Shown: positions 27,031 through 36,539 of the stretch, in pieces
How positions within the stretch are numbered: position 1 is the stretch's first letter
Layout: every line of letters starts with the position of its first letter
Program-made: the position numbers and the translations under genes
Notes under the pieces: generated by a model
The model's database searches: none
Told to the model about the DNA's origin: nothing
Seen by the model: only the letters and a program-made list of their open reading frames with translations
From: Thermophagus xiamenensis
Lineage (GTDB): Bacteria > Bacteroidota > Bacteroidia > Bacteroidales > Marinilabiliaceae
Length of the DNA: 64,000 nucleotides
Reading direction: 5' to 3'
NCBI RefSeq assembly: GCF_900112795.1
Contig: NZ_FONA01000016.1
Location: 1-64,000, forward strand

Positions 27031-28083
27031 ATGGAACAACAACACCAAGATGAATTTTATATGAGACGGTGCCTTCAACTGGCCCGTATGGCCGAAGGTA
27101 ATACATATCCCAATCCTATGGTGGGCTCGGTGATTGTACACGACGGGAAAATTATTGGGGAAGGATATCACCATAAGGCTGGTCAGCCCCATGCCGAGGT
27201 TAATGCCATTAATGCCGTAAAAAACCAGTCACTGTTGAAGGAGTCTACGTTGTATGTTAACCTCGAGCCTTGTGCTCATTACGGAAAAACACCACCTTGC
27301 TCACTGCTGATACGTGAAAAAAAGATTCCCCGTGTCGTAGTGGGATGTCAAGATACCTATTCGGAAGTATCGGGGAAAGGTATCGAGATGTTACGTTCAT
27401 CAGGAGCTGAGGTGGTGGTAGGCGTTTTGGAGAAAGAGAGCAGGGAATTAAACCGTCGGTTTTTTACTTATCATGAAAAGAAGCGTCCATATGTTTTATT
27501 GAAATGGGCTCAAACACGTGATGGATTACTGGATGTCGACAGACCTATCGGGGCAGATGCACGTCCAACATGGATTACTGACACGTGGGCCAAGCGAATG
27601 GTACATAAATGGCGGAGTGTTGAGCAAGCCATTCTTGTTGGAACAGTTACGGCAATGAAAGATAATCCTTCATTAACAGTAAGGGATTGGACAGGACCAG
27701 ACCCTCTGCGACTGGTAATAGACAGGTATGGAAAATTGCCACACACCCTTTCACTCTTTGACGGAAAAGTACCCACGTTGGTTTTTACTTCAAAAGGTCA
27801 ATCTTTTCCTGCGGGGGTAGAGGCAGTCCCTGTTTCTTCACAGGGAAATATCCCCTCTCAAGTATTGGCAGAATTATATCGACGTAATATACAATCGGTA
27901 ATGATAGAGGGTGGTAGTCTAATCCTAAAGGCGTTTTTAGATGCCGGATTATGGGATGAAGCCCGCATTTTTGTGGGTGAGAAATGGTTTATTTCCGGTG
28001 TTAAGGCACCGGTGATTCATCAAAAACCTGAGTGCGAAGAGAAATTTGGCAACAGTAGGCTGTTTGTTTTTCGAAACAAATAG
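27031..28083 (+). CDS. ribD: bifunctional riboflavin biosynthesis deaminase/reductase
   Basis: 350 residues from the ATG at 27031 (MEQQHQDEFYMRRCLQLA); a longer frame reaches back into prmC. The deaminase domain (1-150) has the zinc ligands in HAEVNAIN and PCAHYGKTPPC. The reductase domain (about 150-350) begins RPYVLLKWAQTRDGLLD and contains IEGGSLILKAFL. It catalyses the second and third steps from GTP to riboflavin. The other rib genes are not in the window. Confidence 0.95.
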   Translation: MEQQHQDEFYMRRCLQLARMAEGNTYPNPMVGSVIVHDGKIIGEGYHHKAGQPHAEVNAINAVKNQSLLKESTLYVNLEPCAHYGKTPPCSLLIREKKIPRVVVGCQDTYSEVSGKGIEMLRSSGAEVVVGVLEKESRELNRRFFTYHEKKRPYVLLKWAQTRDGLLDVDRPIGADARPTWITDTWAKRMVHKWRSVEQAILVGTVTAMKDNPSLTVRDWTGPDPLRLVIDRYGKLPHTLSLFDGKVPTLVFTSKGQSFPAGVEAVPVSSQGNIPSQVLAELYRRNIQSVMIEGGSLILKAFLDAGLWDEARIFVGEKWFISGVKAPVIHQKPECEEKFGNSRLFVFRNK

Positions 28084-28104
28084 TTAATTTACATTCAAAT
28101 TATT

Positions 28105-28396
28105 ATAATGAAATTAGCATGGCTACTTTGGATACAAAAGTATAAAAGATAAAGGCAGAAGAAGTTTTTAGTCCTTAGTCAACAGTCATTAGTGACTAAT
28201 GTTGATTAACTAATGACTAATGACTAACCACTAATGACTGCTTTTAAGGGTCAATATATCAATGAAGTAAGTAAAATTTATACTGATGAAACGAGCATGA
28301 CAATGAGAGATTTTCACAAAAGAGAATGTATAAAACTCTTTGTCATGCGAGTTCCATCCGACCAATGATTTAAGTAAATTTTATACGGATGAAACC
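28105..28396. repeat. dispersed modular repeat, copy 5 (most complete)
   Basis: Order: a left half-B (ATGAAATTAGCATGGC ... AAAGTATAAAA), the A flank AAAGGCAGAAGAAGT, a full module A (28170-28246; AGTCAACAGTCATTAGTG to ACCACTAATGACT), an S module, the stem GCATGACAA/TTGTCATGC around a loop with AATGTATAAA, and a second S ending TTATACGGATGAAAC just before the cls start region. No coding content. Confidence 0.85.
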
Positions 28397-28432
28397 GTAA
28401 CGGATTCAGAACGCAATAAAAGTCTTCCGGGT

Positions 28433-29902
28433 ATGGATATTATTAACGGTATTTTTTCCAGTCGTATTTTGTCTTATTTATTATTGGGTTATGCCATAAG
28501 TATTCTTGTGGTTGTGATTATGATTGTGCTGGAAAACCGTAGTCCGTTAAAAACCATTTCGTGGATACTTGTACTACTTTTGTTACCGGGATTAGGCTTT
28601 CTGTTTTATATCTTCTTTGGACAAAACTTTCGTAAAGAGAAGATTATAGCCCGCAAAGGCATGCGTAATCAACACCGGTTGCATTACCTGGCTCATTCGC
28701 AAATTATACAACTTACCGAGGGGAACTTAAAAGGTAATGAAATTGCATCCGACACCACGGGTATTGTCCGTTTGTTATTGAATAACAGCAGTTCTATAGT
28801 GACTTCCGGGAATGATGTTACTTTTTTAAATAACGGTAAAGATAAGTTTGAAGCTCTACTTAGGGAACTAAATAATGCCCAAAAATTTATTCACCTGGAA
28901 TATTATATTTTTGAGGAAGACAATATTGGTTATCAAATTAAACAAATTCTTAAAGAAAAAGCTCGAGCCGGTGTAGAAGTTCGTTTGATTGTTGATGATG
29001 TGGGAAGCTGGAAATTGAAACGTTCTTTCTTTGACGAGATGAATGAGGCGGGAGTAGAAGCTTATTCCTTTTTGCCGGTTCGGTTTCCGCTGCTTACCAG
29101 CAAGGTGAATTATCGTAATCACAGAAAAATTGTAGTTATTGACGGGCGTGTAGGGTTTATTGGGGGTTATAATATTGCCGACAGGTACAAGGATGGGGAT
29201 ATGAAATCTTATGGCATTTGGCGCGATACCCACATAATGATACGAGGCAGTGCTGTAAACTCTCTGCAATCTATTTTTCTGACCGATTGGTTTTTTGTGA
29301 GTGAGACCGAATTGACCGACCCCGGTTATTTCCCTGTATCTGAACCGGTCAACAATAAGGTTATTCAAATTGTGGCCAGTGGTCCCGACTCTGACTGGCC
29401 CGCTATTATGATGGGCATTTTTCATACCATTGTGAGAGCCCGCGACTACCTATATATTGCCACACCCTATTTTATGCCCAGCGAAAGTGTTCTTTTTGCT
29501 TTAAAAACAGCGGCATTGAGTGGCGTTGATGTTCGAATCATCATTCCTGAAAAGAGTGATGCTTTTATCACCCTTCTTTGTTCAAGGTCCTATATACGTG
29601 AACTGTTGGAGGCCGGTGTTCAGGTATATTTTTATCAAAAAGGATTTTTACATGCCAAGACCATTGTTTGCGATGATAAGATTAGTATCGTTGGTTCGGC
29701 AAATATGGACTTCCGAAGCTTTGAGCAAAATTTTGAAGCTACCGCTTTTATTTATGATAAGGCTACAGCTCAGGAAATGAAGGAAACCTTTTTGGAAGAC
29801 CAACGGAATAGCGAAATTATTCTTCTTCCCGAATGGATTGAACGCCCATATATTGAAAAAGTAAAAGAATCCTTTGCCCGCTTGTTTAGTCCCCTGCTTT
29901 AG
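28433..29902 (+). CDS. cls: cardiolipin synthase
   Basis: 489 residues from the ATG at 28433 (MDIINGIFSSRILSYLLLGY), chosen because upstream codons are repeat sequence. Two N-terminal transmembrane helices (about 12-65) precede two phospholipase-D domains with intact HKD motifs: NHRKIVVIDGRVGFIGGYN (about 230) and HAKTIVCDDKISIVGSANMD (about 405). It joins two phosphatidylglycerols, or PG and another lipid, into cardiolipin at the inner membrane. The 3' end overlaps the convergent threonine dehydratase-like gene by 17 bp. Confidence 0.95.
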   Translation: MDIINGIFSSRILSYLLLGYAISILVVVIMIVLENRSPLKTISWILVLLLLPGLGFLFYIFFGQNFRKEKIIARKGMRNQHRLHYLAHSQIIQLTEGNLKGNEIASDTTGIVRLLLNNSSSIVTSGNDVTFLNNGKDKFEALLRELNNAQKFIHLEYYIFEEDNIGYQIKQILKEKARAGVEVRLIVDDVGSWKLKRSFFDEMNEAGVEAYSFLPVRFPLLTSKVNYRNHRKIVVIDGRVGFIGGYNIADRYKDGDMKSYGIWRDTHIMIRGSAVNSLQSIFLTDWFFVSETELTDPGYFPVSEPVNNKVIQIVASGPDSDWPAIMMGIFHTIVRARDYLYIATPYFMPSESVLFALKTAALSGVDVRIIIPEKSDAFITLLCSRSYIRELLEAGVQVYFYQKGFLHAKTIVCDDKISIVGSANMDFRSFEQNFEATAFIYDKATAQEMKETFLEDQRNSEIILLPEWIERPYIEKVKESFARLFSPLL

Positions 29903-30851
29903 TCAAACTGTCGAAAGTTTCTTTAGTTATATTACCACCGCTAAGTATCAGCCCAATCTTTTTATTTTTAAAGATTTCTTTGTTTTCCATTATTGCGGCC
30001 AGAGGTACTGCCGACGATGGTTCGGCCAACATTCCGGTATGTTGTTGTAGCAACACCATTGCTTTACGTATAGCCTCTTCGGAAACAGTAATAATTTTAT
30101 CAACAAATTGGTTGATAATTTGGAAGTTTAGTTTTCCGAGAGAGGTTTTAAGGCCATCCGCTATGGTGTCGGGATTTTGCGAGGGGATAATATGTCCGGC
30201 ATTTAAAGAGCGAAAGGCGTCATCGGCATTGGCAGGCTCTCCGGCAATAACCTGAACATTACGAAGCATGCTTTTTGCAGCCAACGCTGTTCCACTGAGG
30301 AGCCCCCCTCCACCTACAGGCGTCATTATTATATCAAAAGAACCATAATCCTCAATCATTTCCATGGTTGCGGTGCCCTGTCCGCAAATCACTTCAGCAC
30401 AATCGTAGGGATGAATAAATGTTGCATCGGTCTTTTCAACTACCTTTTTAAGCTCTTCTTCTCGTGCCTGAAGAGTAGGTTCACAAAAAGTAATTTTGCC
30501 ACCATGACGTTCTACATTTTCAACTTTAGTTTTCGGGGCATCACGAGGCATGACAATATATGCCGGGATGTTGCGTTGCATAGCTGCCATTGCAAGGGCC
30601 GCAGCATGGTTGCCCGATGAATGGGTGGCCACGCCGTTTTTTGCCTGTTCCGGAGTAAGGGATTGGACGGCATTGGTTGCACCCCGGAATTTAAAAACCC
30701 CACATTTTTGACGGTTTTCGCACTTAAAATAGATAGTTGTTTCCAGCAGGGTGTTTAAAGATGCATTGGTTACCACCGGTGTACGGTTAATAAATGGGTG
30801 AATGCGTTGGTATGCCTGCTGTATTTCCCGAAAAGTAATTATTGTTGACAT
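29886..30851 (-). CDS. threonine ammonia-lyase/serine racemase-family PLP enzyme
   Basis: 321 residues of the fold-type II PLP family. The cofactor lysine is in FKFRGATNAVQ (about residue 53), SSGNHAAALAMAA follows at about 78, and the phosphate-binding glycine loop is TPVGGGGLLSGTALAA. There is no C-terminal ACT regulatory domain, so it is a short, catabolic-type threonine dehydratase or a serine racemase/dehydratase; these cannot be told apart here. It has its own -7 box. Confidence 0.9.
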   Translation of the reverse strand: MSTIITFREIQQAYQRIHPFINRTPVVTNASLNTLLETTIYFKCENRQKCGVFKFRGATNAVQSLTPEQAKNGVATHSSGNHAAALAMAAMQRNIPAYIVMPRDAPKTKVENVERHGGKITFCEPTLQAREEELKKVVEKTDATFIHPYDCAEVICGQGTATMEMIEDYGSFDIIMTPVGGGGLLSGTALAAKSMLRNVQVIAGEPANADDAFRSLNAGHIIPSQNPDTIADGLKTSLGKLNFQIINQFVDKIITVSEEAIRKAMVLLQQHTGMLAEPSSAVPLAAIMENKEIFKNKKIGLILSGGNITKETFDSLTKAGD

Positions 30852-30889
30852 AGAACAATTGTTAAGCCTAACATATATTTAACGGCATA

Positions 30890-30897
30890 CAAAGGTA
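30890..30897 (-). promoter_or_regulatory. -7 box of the threonine dehydratase-like gene
   Basis: The minus strand reads TACCTTTG, an exact TAnnTTTG match, 39 bp before the ATG at 30851. It lies 27 bp downstream of the large stem-loop that ends hppA. Confidence 0.5.
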
Positions 30898-30923
30898 AGA
30901 TTGGCATTAGATTTATAAAATTA

Positions 30924-30975
30924 TGTCGCATCTTCATAGTGATTGTTTAGGCTTCAATCACCCGAAGATGCGACA
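30924..30975 (-). terminator. nested stem-loop after hppA
   Basis: A perfect 12-bp inverted repeat TGTCGCATCTTC/GAAGATGCGACA encloses a second perfect 7-bp stem GTGATTG/CAATCAC with a 9-nt loop, joined by a small internal loop (3/2 nt). It lies 24 bp after the hppA stop. The following minus-strand bases (TAATTTTATAAAT) are U-rich but broken, so it may act as a terminator, an mRNA-stabilising structure or both. Confidence 0.6.
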
Positions 30976-30998
30976 CCAAAATTATTATTCAAAAATAT

Positions 30999-33293
30999 TT
31001 AAAATAAAGAAAAGGCTACCGTTAAACCGGCCATTACTACCGATACCATTGACATCAATTTAATAAGAATGTTTAATGATGGACCGGAAGTATCTTTAAA
31101 AGGGTCACCAACGGTATCACCAACCACTGTAGCACGGTGTGCATCACTATTTTTACCGCCATGATTTCCTTTTTCAATGAACTTTTTGGCATTATCCCAT
31201 GCACCGCCGGCATTATTCAGCATAATGGCCAGCGTAAAACCTGCTGTTAGTCCTCCGGCTAAGAGACCCACAACACCCGGAACACCAAATATTACGCCAA
31301 CAATAACAGGCACAGCAATAGCCAGTAGTGAGGGTAATATCATTTCGCGTTGAGCACCTTTGGTTGATATTTCAACGCAGCGGGCATAGTCGGGTTTGTT
31401 TTTGCGTTCCATAATACCGGGTATTTCCTTAAACTGGCGACGCACTTCGTCAACCATTTTACTGGCGGCACGTCCAACGGCTTTCATCGTCATTGAACTA
31501 AAAACAAAAGCCATCATGGCACCGGTAAAGAGCCCTGCCAGCAACAACGGATTAAAGAGCGATAAATCATAGGCTGCGGCAAAGTCACGAATGGTAGCTG
31601 CTGATATTTCTACGGCTTTTTGTCCTTTTTCCACAACGGGTTCCGGGTTATCAGCCAGGTAGAAGATGTAATTACCTACTTGTTGGATGCCTTCAACCGA
31701 AGCTTTTGCCAGTTTTCCCAGCCACAAGCGTATCTCTTCCATATAAGCTGCCAATAGGGCCATGGCTGTTAACGCTGCCGACCCAATTGCAAAGCCTTTA
31801 CCGGTGGCAGCAGTTGTATTACCTAACATATCCAGTGCATCGGTGCGTTCGCGTACTTCGGGTGGTAGTTCCGACATCTCAGCATTACCCCCGGCATTAT
31901 CGGCAATTGGGCCAAATGCATCAGTAGCCAGAGTGATACCTAATGTTGACAACATTCCTACGGCCGCAAATCCAATACCGTAAACTCCCATGGCGAAATT
32001 GGAGAATCCACCGGCAAAACCAAATGAACCAACAATACCTGCAACAATGGTGACTACCGGTATCCAGGTTGAAAACATCCCAACGGAAATTCCTTCAATG
32101 ATAGTGGTTGCCGGTCCTTGAAGTCCTTGGCGTGCTATCCCTTTTGTTGGGCTGTATTCATCAGAAGTGAAATATTCGGTTCCCTGACCAATGATAACAC
32201 CTGCCAACAGACCTACTACTACCGAACCAAAAATTCCCCAGGTTATCCAGCCCAAATAAGCCAGTATTGCCAAAGCTATTAGTATCAGGAATGAACTACC
32301 GCCTGTCCCCAACAATAAAGAAGTGAGCAGATTTTTTTGCGTGGCCGACTCTTTGGCCCTAACAAAGAAGATTCCTGCAATAGAAAGTAATATACCTACA
32401 GCTGCCACAATCATCGGGGCCAACACCACTTGCATTTGTTCTGTAGGTGTAAGTGCCGGGAGAGAAGCCCCTAATGCTGCTGTGGCAAGAATAGAACCGC
32501 AATAAGATTCATAAAGGTCGGCACCCATACCAGCTACGTCTCCAACGTTATCACCAACGTTATCGGCAATGGTAGCAGGGTTACGCGGGTCATCTTCCGG
32601 TATGCCGGCTTCTACTTTCCCTACCAAATCGGCACCAACATCTGCTGCTTTAGTGAAAATTCCGCCACCTACACGGGCAAATAAGGCCTGAGTGGAAGCA
32701 CCCATACCAAAGGTTAGCATTGTTACGGTTATCTCAATCATTTTCTCTCTTTCGGTGATACCCGGGTGAACAAAGGTGAGTCCGGCAAATTCTAACCCCG
32801 TACGCATGTGTTCAGGGGTAAAAATCCATTCGTTGAGAACGTAAAACCACATTGCTATGTCGAGAAGACCAAAACCTACGACCACCAGTCCCATAACGGC
32901 ACCACTACGAAAAGCGATTTTAAGCCCTTGATTTAGCGATTTTGAAGCACCATGCGCTGTTCGGGCTGAAGCATAAGTGGCGGTTTTCATCCCTAAATAA
33001 CCACAAAGTCCCGAGAAAAAACCACCGGTAAGAAATGCCAAAGGCACAAAGGGATTTTGAACGTTAAAATAAGCCAAAATGGCCAGCAAAATGACCAATA
33101 CAACAAATACCTTACCCACAACTTTGTACTGACTGCGCAGGTAGGCATTGGCACCTTCCCTTACATGGCGGGCAATCTCTTTCATGGTATCATTGCCTTC
33201 GGAACTCTTCATCATCTGCTTGAAGAAGAACCAGGCAAAAAACAACGCTATCAAAGAAGCGAGAGGAACAAACCAAAATACTGGATTTAGCAT
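30999..33293 (-). CDS. hppA: membrane-bound ion-translocating pyrophosphatase
   Basis: 764 residues with about 16 transmembrane helices. The catalytic loops [20 protein letters not shown] and [20 protein letters not shown] are intact, as are [19 protein letters not shown] and [10 protein letters not shown]. The position that decides potassium dependence reads [10 protein letters not shown], with Ala where potassium-independent enzymes have Lys; this indicates a K+-dependent, possibly Na+-pumping type. It hydrolyses pyrophosphate and exports H+ or Na+. A soluble pyrophosphatase (ppa) is also encoded in this window. Confidence 0.96.
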   Translation of the reverse strand: MLNPVFWFVPLASLIALFFAWFFFKQMMKSSEGNDTMKEIARHVREGANAYLRSQYKVVGKVFVVLVILLAILAYFNVQNPFVPLAFLTGGFFSGLCGYLGMKTATYASARTAHGASKSLNQGLKIAFRSGAVMGLVVVGFGLLDIAMWFYVLNEWIFTPEHMRTGLEFAGLTFVHPGITEREKMIEITVTMLTFGMGASTQALFARVGGGIFTKAADVGADLVGKVEAGIPEDDPRNPATIADNVGDNVGDVAGMGADLYESYCGSILATAALGASLPALTPTEQMQVVLAPMIVAAVGILLSIAGIFFVRAKESATQKNLLTSLLLGTGGSSFLILIALAILAYLGWITWGIFGSVVVGLLAGVIIGQGTEYFTSDEYSPTKGIARQGLQGPATTIIEGISVGMFSTWIPVVTIVAGIVGSFGFAGGFSNFAMGVYGIGFAAVGMLSTLGITLATDAFGPIADNAGGNAEMSELPPEVRERTDALDMLGNTTAATGKGFAIGSAALTAMALLAAYMEEIRLWLGKLAKASVEGIQQVGNYIFYLADNPEPVVEKGQKAVEISAATIRDFAAAYDLSLFNPLLLAGLFTGAMMAFVFSSMTMKAVGRAASKMVDEVRRQFKEIPGIMERKNKPDYARCVEISTKGAQREMILPSLLAIAVPVIVGVIFGVPGVVGLLAGGLTAGFTLAIMLNNAGGAWDNAKKFIEKGNHGGKNSDAHRATVVGDTVGDPFKDTSGPSLNILIKLMSMVSVVMAGLTVAFSLF

Positions 33294-33930
33294 AGTTCTA
33301 AAATTTATTGGTTATTATAATTAATACTGATTTTTATCTTTTGGTTAAAAAGGTGAACCCTTTCCCCTCTGTTATTTTATTTATTATTCTCCTCTAATCG
33401 CCTCAGGTATTCTTGTTTTATTGGGTGGTTGGCTTCAAAAAAAGACAAAACAGCCACAAGATAAAAAATTTATCGGTTTGTCGGTCCGGGTTGAATGTTT
33501 AAATTTTTAGTGGATAATTGATTTTATTTTCGAATTTCAGTGGCGGGATTATTGTCTTTTGCTTAATTAAGACGTGTGAGTTATCCGGAAAATCCCTATT
33601 TCAAAGTCGGTTGGTTGGTATGTATTGGCAGGTTTGGGATTATGTTCCGTTGGTTAGCTGGAATCTCTCCCTGTTTGGCATTTATCCAATGGTTGTATCT
33701 GGCAAAAAGTGTGTAAAAGGGTTGCTGACTTATTGATGCAGATGGTAGTGTCTCATCGATGCAAGCGACTACGTCGACATTATGCAGGTGACTGAATCGA
33801 CTGTAAGCAAGCGATTCAGTAGATTTATGTCAGGAAATGATTTTAGCCTTTTGCTCACAAATGCCAAGTTTAACTGGTCCGGTTTTATGAGATGTGCCTA
33901 TATGCTATTCGGTGTGGGACAGAGATATAA
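33294..33930. other. gene-free spacer between hppA and pheS
   Basis: The short open frames here have no recognisable protein features. There is a perfect 9-bp inverted repeat ACTGAATCG/CGATTCAGT (33791-33799 and 33812-33820), and the octamer GCAAGCGA occurs at 33761 and 33807. The stretch 33730-33830 is richer in GC and in short repeats than its surroundings and could be a small RNA or a remnant. Nothing else stands out. Confidence 0.35.
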
Positions 33931-33932
33931 AA

Positions 33933-33959
33933 AAGGTTGGCTACAAAATAGTCAACCTT
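33933..33959 (-). terminator. terminator of pheS
   Basis: Stem AAGGTTGGCTA/TAGTCAACCTT (one mismatch) with a 5-nt loop, followed on the minus strand by a T-run (CCTTTTTTATATC), 27 bp after the pheS stop. Confidence 0.75.
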
Positions 33960-33986
33960 CAAATAAATGTAGTTTTTTTAATCTGG

Positions 33987-35006
33987 TTAAGATTCTGCTT
34001 TGAACTGTTTTATGAAGCGAATATCGTTTTCAAAAAAGAGTCGAATGTCATTAATCTGATACTTTAACATGGCAATGCGTTCAATTCCCATTCCGAAGGC
34101 AAAACCTGTGTATTCGTGCGGGTCAATTTTGCAATTGGACAAAACAGCAGGGTCGACCATTCCGCAACCTAATATTTCTACCCACCCGGTGTGCTTGCAA
34201 ATATTACAGCCTTTGCCACCACAGAGGGTACAAGAGATGTCCATTTCGGCCGATGGTTCTGTGAAAGGGAAATAAGAAGGCCGCAGACGAATGCGCGTAT
34301 CTTGACCAAACATTTCTTTTGCAAAGTAAAGTAAAGTTTGACGTAAATCAGCAAAAGAAACATCCTTGTCAATGTATAGCCCTTCAACCTGATGGAAGAT
34401 ACAATGCGCCCGTGCCGATATGGCTTCGTTACGGAAAACCCTGCCCGGGAAGATTGCCCTGATAGGTGGCTTTTGTTGTTCCATGGTTCTAATCTGAACC
34501 GAGGAAGTATGGGTTCTAAGTAAAATGTCGGGATTTTGAGTTATGAAGAAGGTGTCTTGCATGTCACGGGCGGGATGTTCGGGTGGAAAATTAAGAGCCT
34601 CAAATACATGCCAGTCGTCTTCTATTTCGGGTCCTTCGGCAACCGAAAAACCAATACGACCAAATATATTTGTAATTTGTTGCCGAATGATGGAAAGCGG
34701 ATGTCGACTACCCAATGGCACCACGGTTCCCGGAAGGGTAAGGTCGGTTACATCAGAAACCGGTTGTGATTGTTCAAATTGTTCCTTCAGATTATTTATT
34801 TTTTCCAGCGCAAGGCTCTTCAACTGGTTAATGGCCTGACCTATTACTTTCTTTTGTTCGTTAGGAACGGTTTTGAATTCGTTGAATAATTGTGGTATTA
34901 TCCCTTTCTTACTTAGGTATTTAATTCGTAACTGTTCGGCTTCTTCAGCTGAAGCGGCTGAGAGTTCTTTTATTTCTTTGAGTAAGTCGTTGATTTTATC
35001 AAGCAT
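33987..35006 (-). CDS. pheS: phenylalanyl-tRNA synthetase alpha subunit
   Basis: 339 residues from the ATG at 35006 ([20 protein letters not shown]); an in-frame ATG seven codons earlier is less likely. N-terminal coiled coil, then the class II core: motif 2 in [20 protein letters not shown], motif 3 in [21 protein letters not shown] cysteine cluster ([17 protein letters not shown]) may bind zinc and is common in this group. It charges tRNA-Phe together with PheT, which is not in the window. Confidence 0.97.
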   Translation of the reverse strand: MLDKINDLLKEIKELSAASAEEAEQLRIKYLSKKGIIPQLFNEFKTVPNEQKKVIGQAINQLKSLALEKINNLKEQFEQSQPVSDVTDLTLPGTVVPLGSRHPLSIIRQQITNIFGRIGFSVAEGPEIEDDWHVFEALNFPPEHPARDMQDTFFITQNPDILLRTHTSSVQIRTMEQQKPPIRAIFPGRVFRNEAISARAHCIFHQVEGLYIDKDVSFADLRQTLLYFAKEMFGQDTRIRLRPSYFPFTEPSAEMDISCTLCGGKGCNICKHTGWVEILGCGMVDPAVLSNCKIDPHEYTGFAFGMGIERIAMLKYQINDIRLFFENDIRFIKQFKAES

Positions 35007-35077
35007 TGTATCTCTTTTTTGGAACAATTTTTGGGCCTGACTGAATGGGTTACAGGACTATTAAAATTTATAAATCA

Positions 35078-35085
35078 CAAAAGTA
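35078..35085 (-). promoter_or_regulatory. -7 box of pheS
   Basis: The minus strand reads TACTTTTG (TAnnTTTG), 72 bp before the chosen ATG, in the gap after the cyclophilin gene. Confidence 0.42.
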
Positions 35086-35114
35086 ATAAATTTTTTGGGG
35101 CTTGTTTCAATTCT

Positions 35115-36437
35115 TTACTTTTTGATAATTTCAATCGTTTTTATTCTGATATCGTCTACAGGTCTGTTCTCACCATAGGTTTTAACGGCCGCAATTTTGT
35201 CGACCACATCCATTCCGCTGATAACTTCGCCAAAAACTGTGTAGTCACCGTCGAGGTAAGGAGCACCACCTATAGTTGTATAGGTTTCGCGTTGTGAAGG
35301 TGTGAATTTAAATCCTTTTTCCTGTTCTATTTCATCCAATTCATCATGAGTAAACCGTCGTCCTGAAATGATATAAAATTGTGAACCATCGGAACGGTTT
35401 CGTGGGTTTCTTTCGGGCGGTAGTTTGGATGCAGCAACAGCACCTCTTTTGTGATAAAGAGAAGGTACAATATGGGTTGGTAAATTATATCCCGGGCCTT
35501 GCCAACCAACAACATCATCTTTTCCTGCATATTTAGAGTCGGCTGCCCCCATTTGAATGAGAAAATCTTTTAATACGCGGTGGACAAGGAGGCTGTCATA
35601 AAACTGGTCACTCACCAGCTTTATGAAATTGTCACGGAATTTGGGTGTTTCATTGTACAATCGTATAGTAATATCGCCCATTGTTGTTTTAATTCGGAAA
35701 CCTTTCACCTTTTTGTAAGAGATATAAGTTTTATTGGTTTTGGTACGTAACTCCCAAATTGATTTGGGTTGAGAAGACTGTCGGCTCATTAGTGTTTTAA
35801 TATATTTCAACGGGAGGATTACTTTTTTCAGTGAATCATTAATATTCCGTTGTTGTACAATTCCTAAGAGTTGATGGTCGTAACGAAATGCGGGCTTTCC
35901 GGCAACCATTGGGCCGGGAGCTTCCCAAAAAGAGATTGAATCCCGGTTGTGAAAAGGTCCCGTTTTACCTTTGCGAACCAAGAGTTTTCGAGAGGGTCTG
36001 AGTAAAGTGTATATTGAATCAGGAGGTTGATTATTGGTGTTTAGTTTTAGATACTTGGGGTTGTTTCGATTTACTTTAAGTATTAAGATGTTAAGGTTGT
36101 GGTCGTAAATGGTATAGCCTCTTACATCACGAAAATCTTTTGTTCCGGGTGGGGCTATTTTGGCTTTGTAGCTTCCCTTTAGCCAATTGAAGTTAGTTAC
36201 AACCAGGTCTCGGTCAATAAAAAAACCAAAACCTTTTTTTAAGGGTCGGTTGTAATGGTCGTAGGTGTATATTTCAACCATCCCTTTTATGTTGTCCTGA
36301 TATGAGCCTTTGAAAATGGGAGTAGATGTTTTTTTGGAAGCGGTGTTTTGACAGGCAGGGAGCCATAAGGCCAGTATCGTAATCAAAGATGTTGTTTGTA
36401 AAAGAATTTTAGTTTTGACACTACAGAATGGCTTCAT
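35115..36437 (-). CDS. lipoprotein with degenerate trypsin-like domain fused to cyclophilin
   Basis: 440 residues. Lipobox LPAC puts the lipidated Cys at 29. Residues about 45-215 follow the HtrA/trypsin layout (KGFGFFIDRDLVVTNFNWL ... LNILILKV ... LLGIV), but the catalytic His is Asn84, the Asp is Asn116 and the GNSGG serine segment reads MVAGKPAF with Ala, so it should not cleave peptides. Residues about 240-440 are a cyclophilin with HRVLKDFLIQ, GSQFYIISG and DGDYTVFGEV, likely an active prolyl isomerase. Periplasmic or outer-membrane folding role inferred. It is last of three tandem cyclophilin genes. Confidence 0.85.
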   Translation of the reverse strand: MKPFCSVKTKILLQTTSLITILALWLPACQNTASKKTSTPIFKGSYQDNIKGMVEIYTYDHYNRPLKKGFGFFIDRDLVVTNFNWLKGSYKAKIAPPGTKDFRDVRGYTIYDHNLNILILKVNRNNPKYLKLNTNNQPPDSIYTLLRPSRKLLVRKGKTGPFHNRDSISFWEAPGPMVAGKPAFRYDHQLLGIVQQRNINDSLKKVILPLKYIKTLMSRQSSQPKSIWELRTKTNKTYISYKKVKGFRIKTTMGDITIRLYNETPKFRDNFIKLVSDQFYDSLLVHRVLKDFLIQMGAADSKYAGKDDVVGWQGPGYNLPTHIVPSLYHKRGAVAASKLPPERNPRNRSDGSQFYIISGRRFTHDELDEIEQEKGFKFTPSQRETYTTIGGAPYLDGDYTVFGEVISGMDVVDKIAAVKTYGENRPVDDIRIKTIEIIKK

Positions 36438-36539
36438 GAATTAAATGTTTATTTGGCGAAAATATTTCCTAATGCCAAGGCCTTAAATATTCTAACTGAG
36501 TGATGTTTATTTATGGATAAGTTTAAAACAAGAAAAAAA

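Noticed and set aside
28340-28432. Upstream 31-residue extension of cardiolipin synthase
   Set aside because: The extension is translated repeat sequence; the family start and membrane helix begin at 28433.
33518-34003. Short plus-strand reading frames between hppA and pheS
   Set aside because: No domain, signal or membrane pattern and no plausible neighbours; composition is not protein-like.
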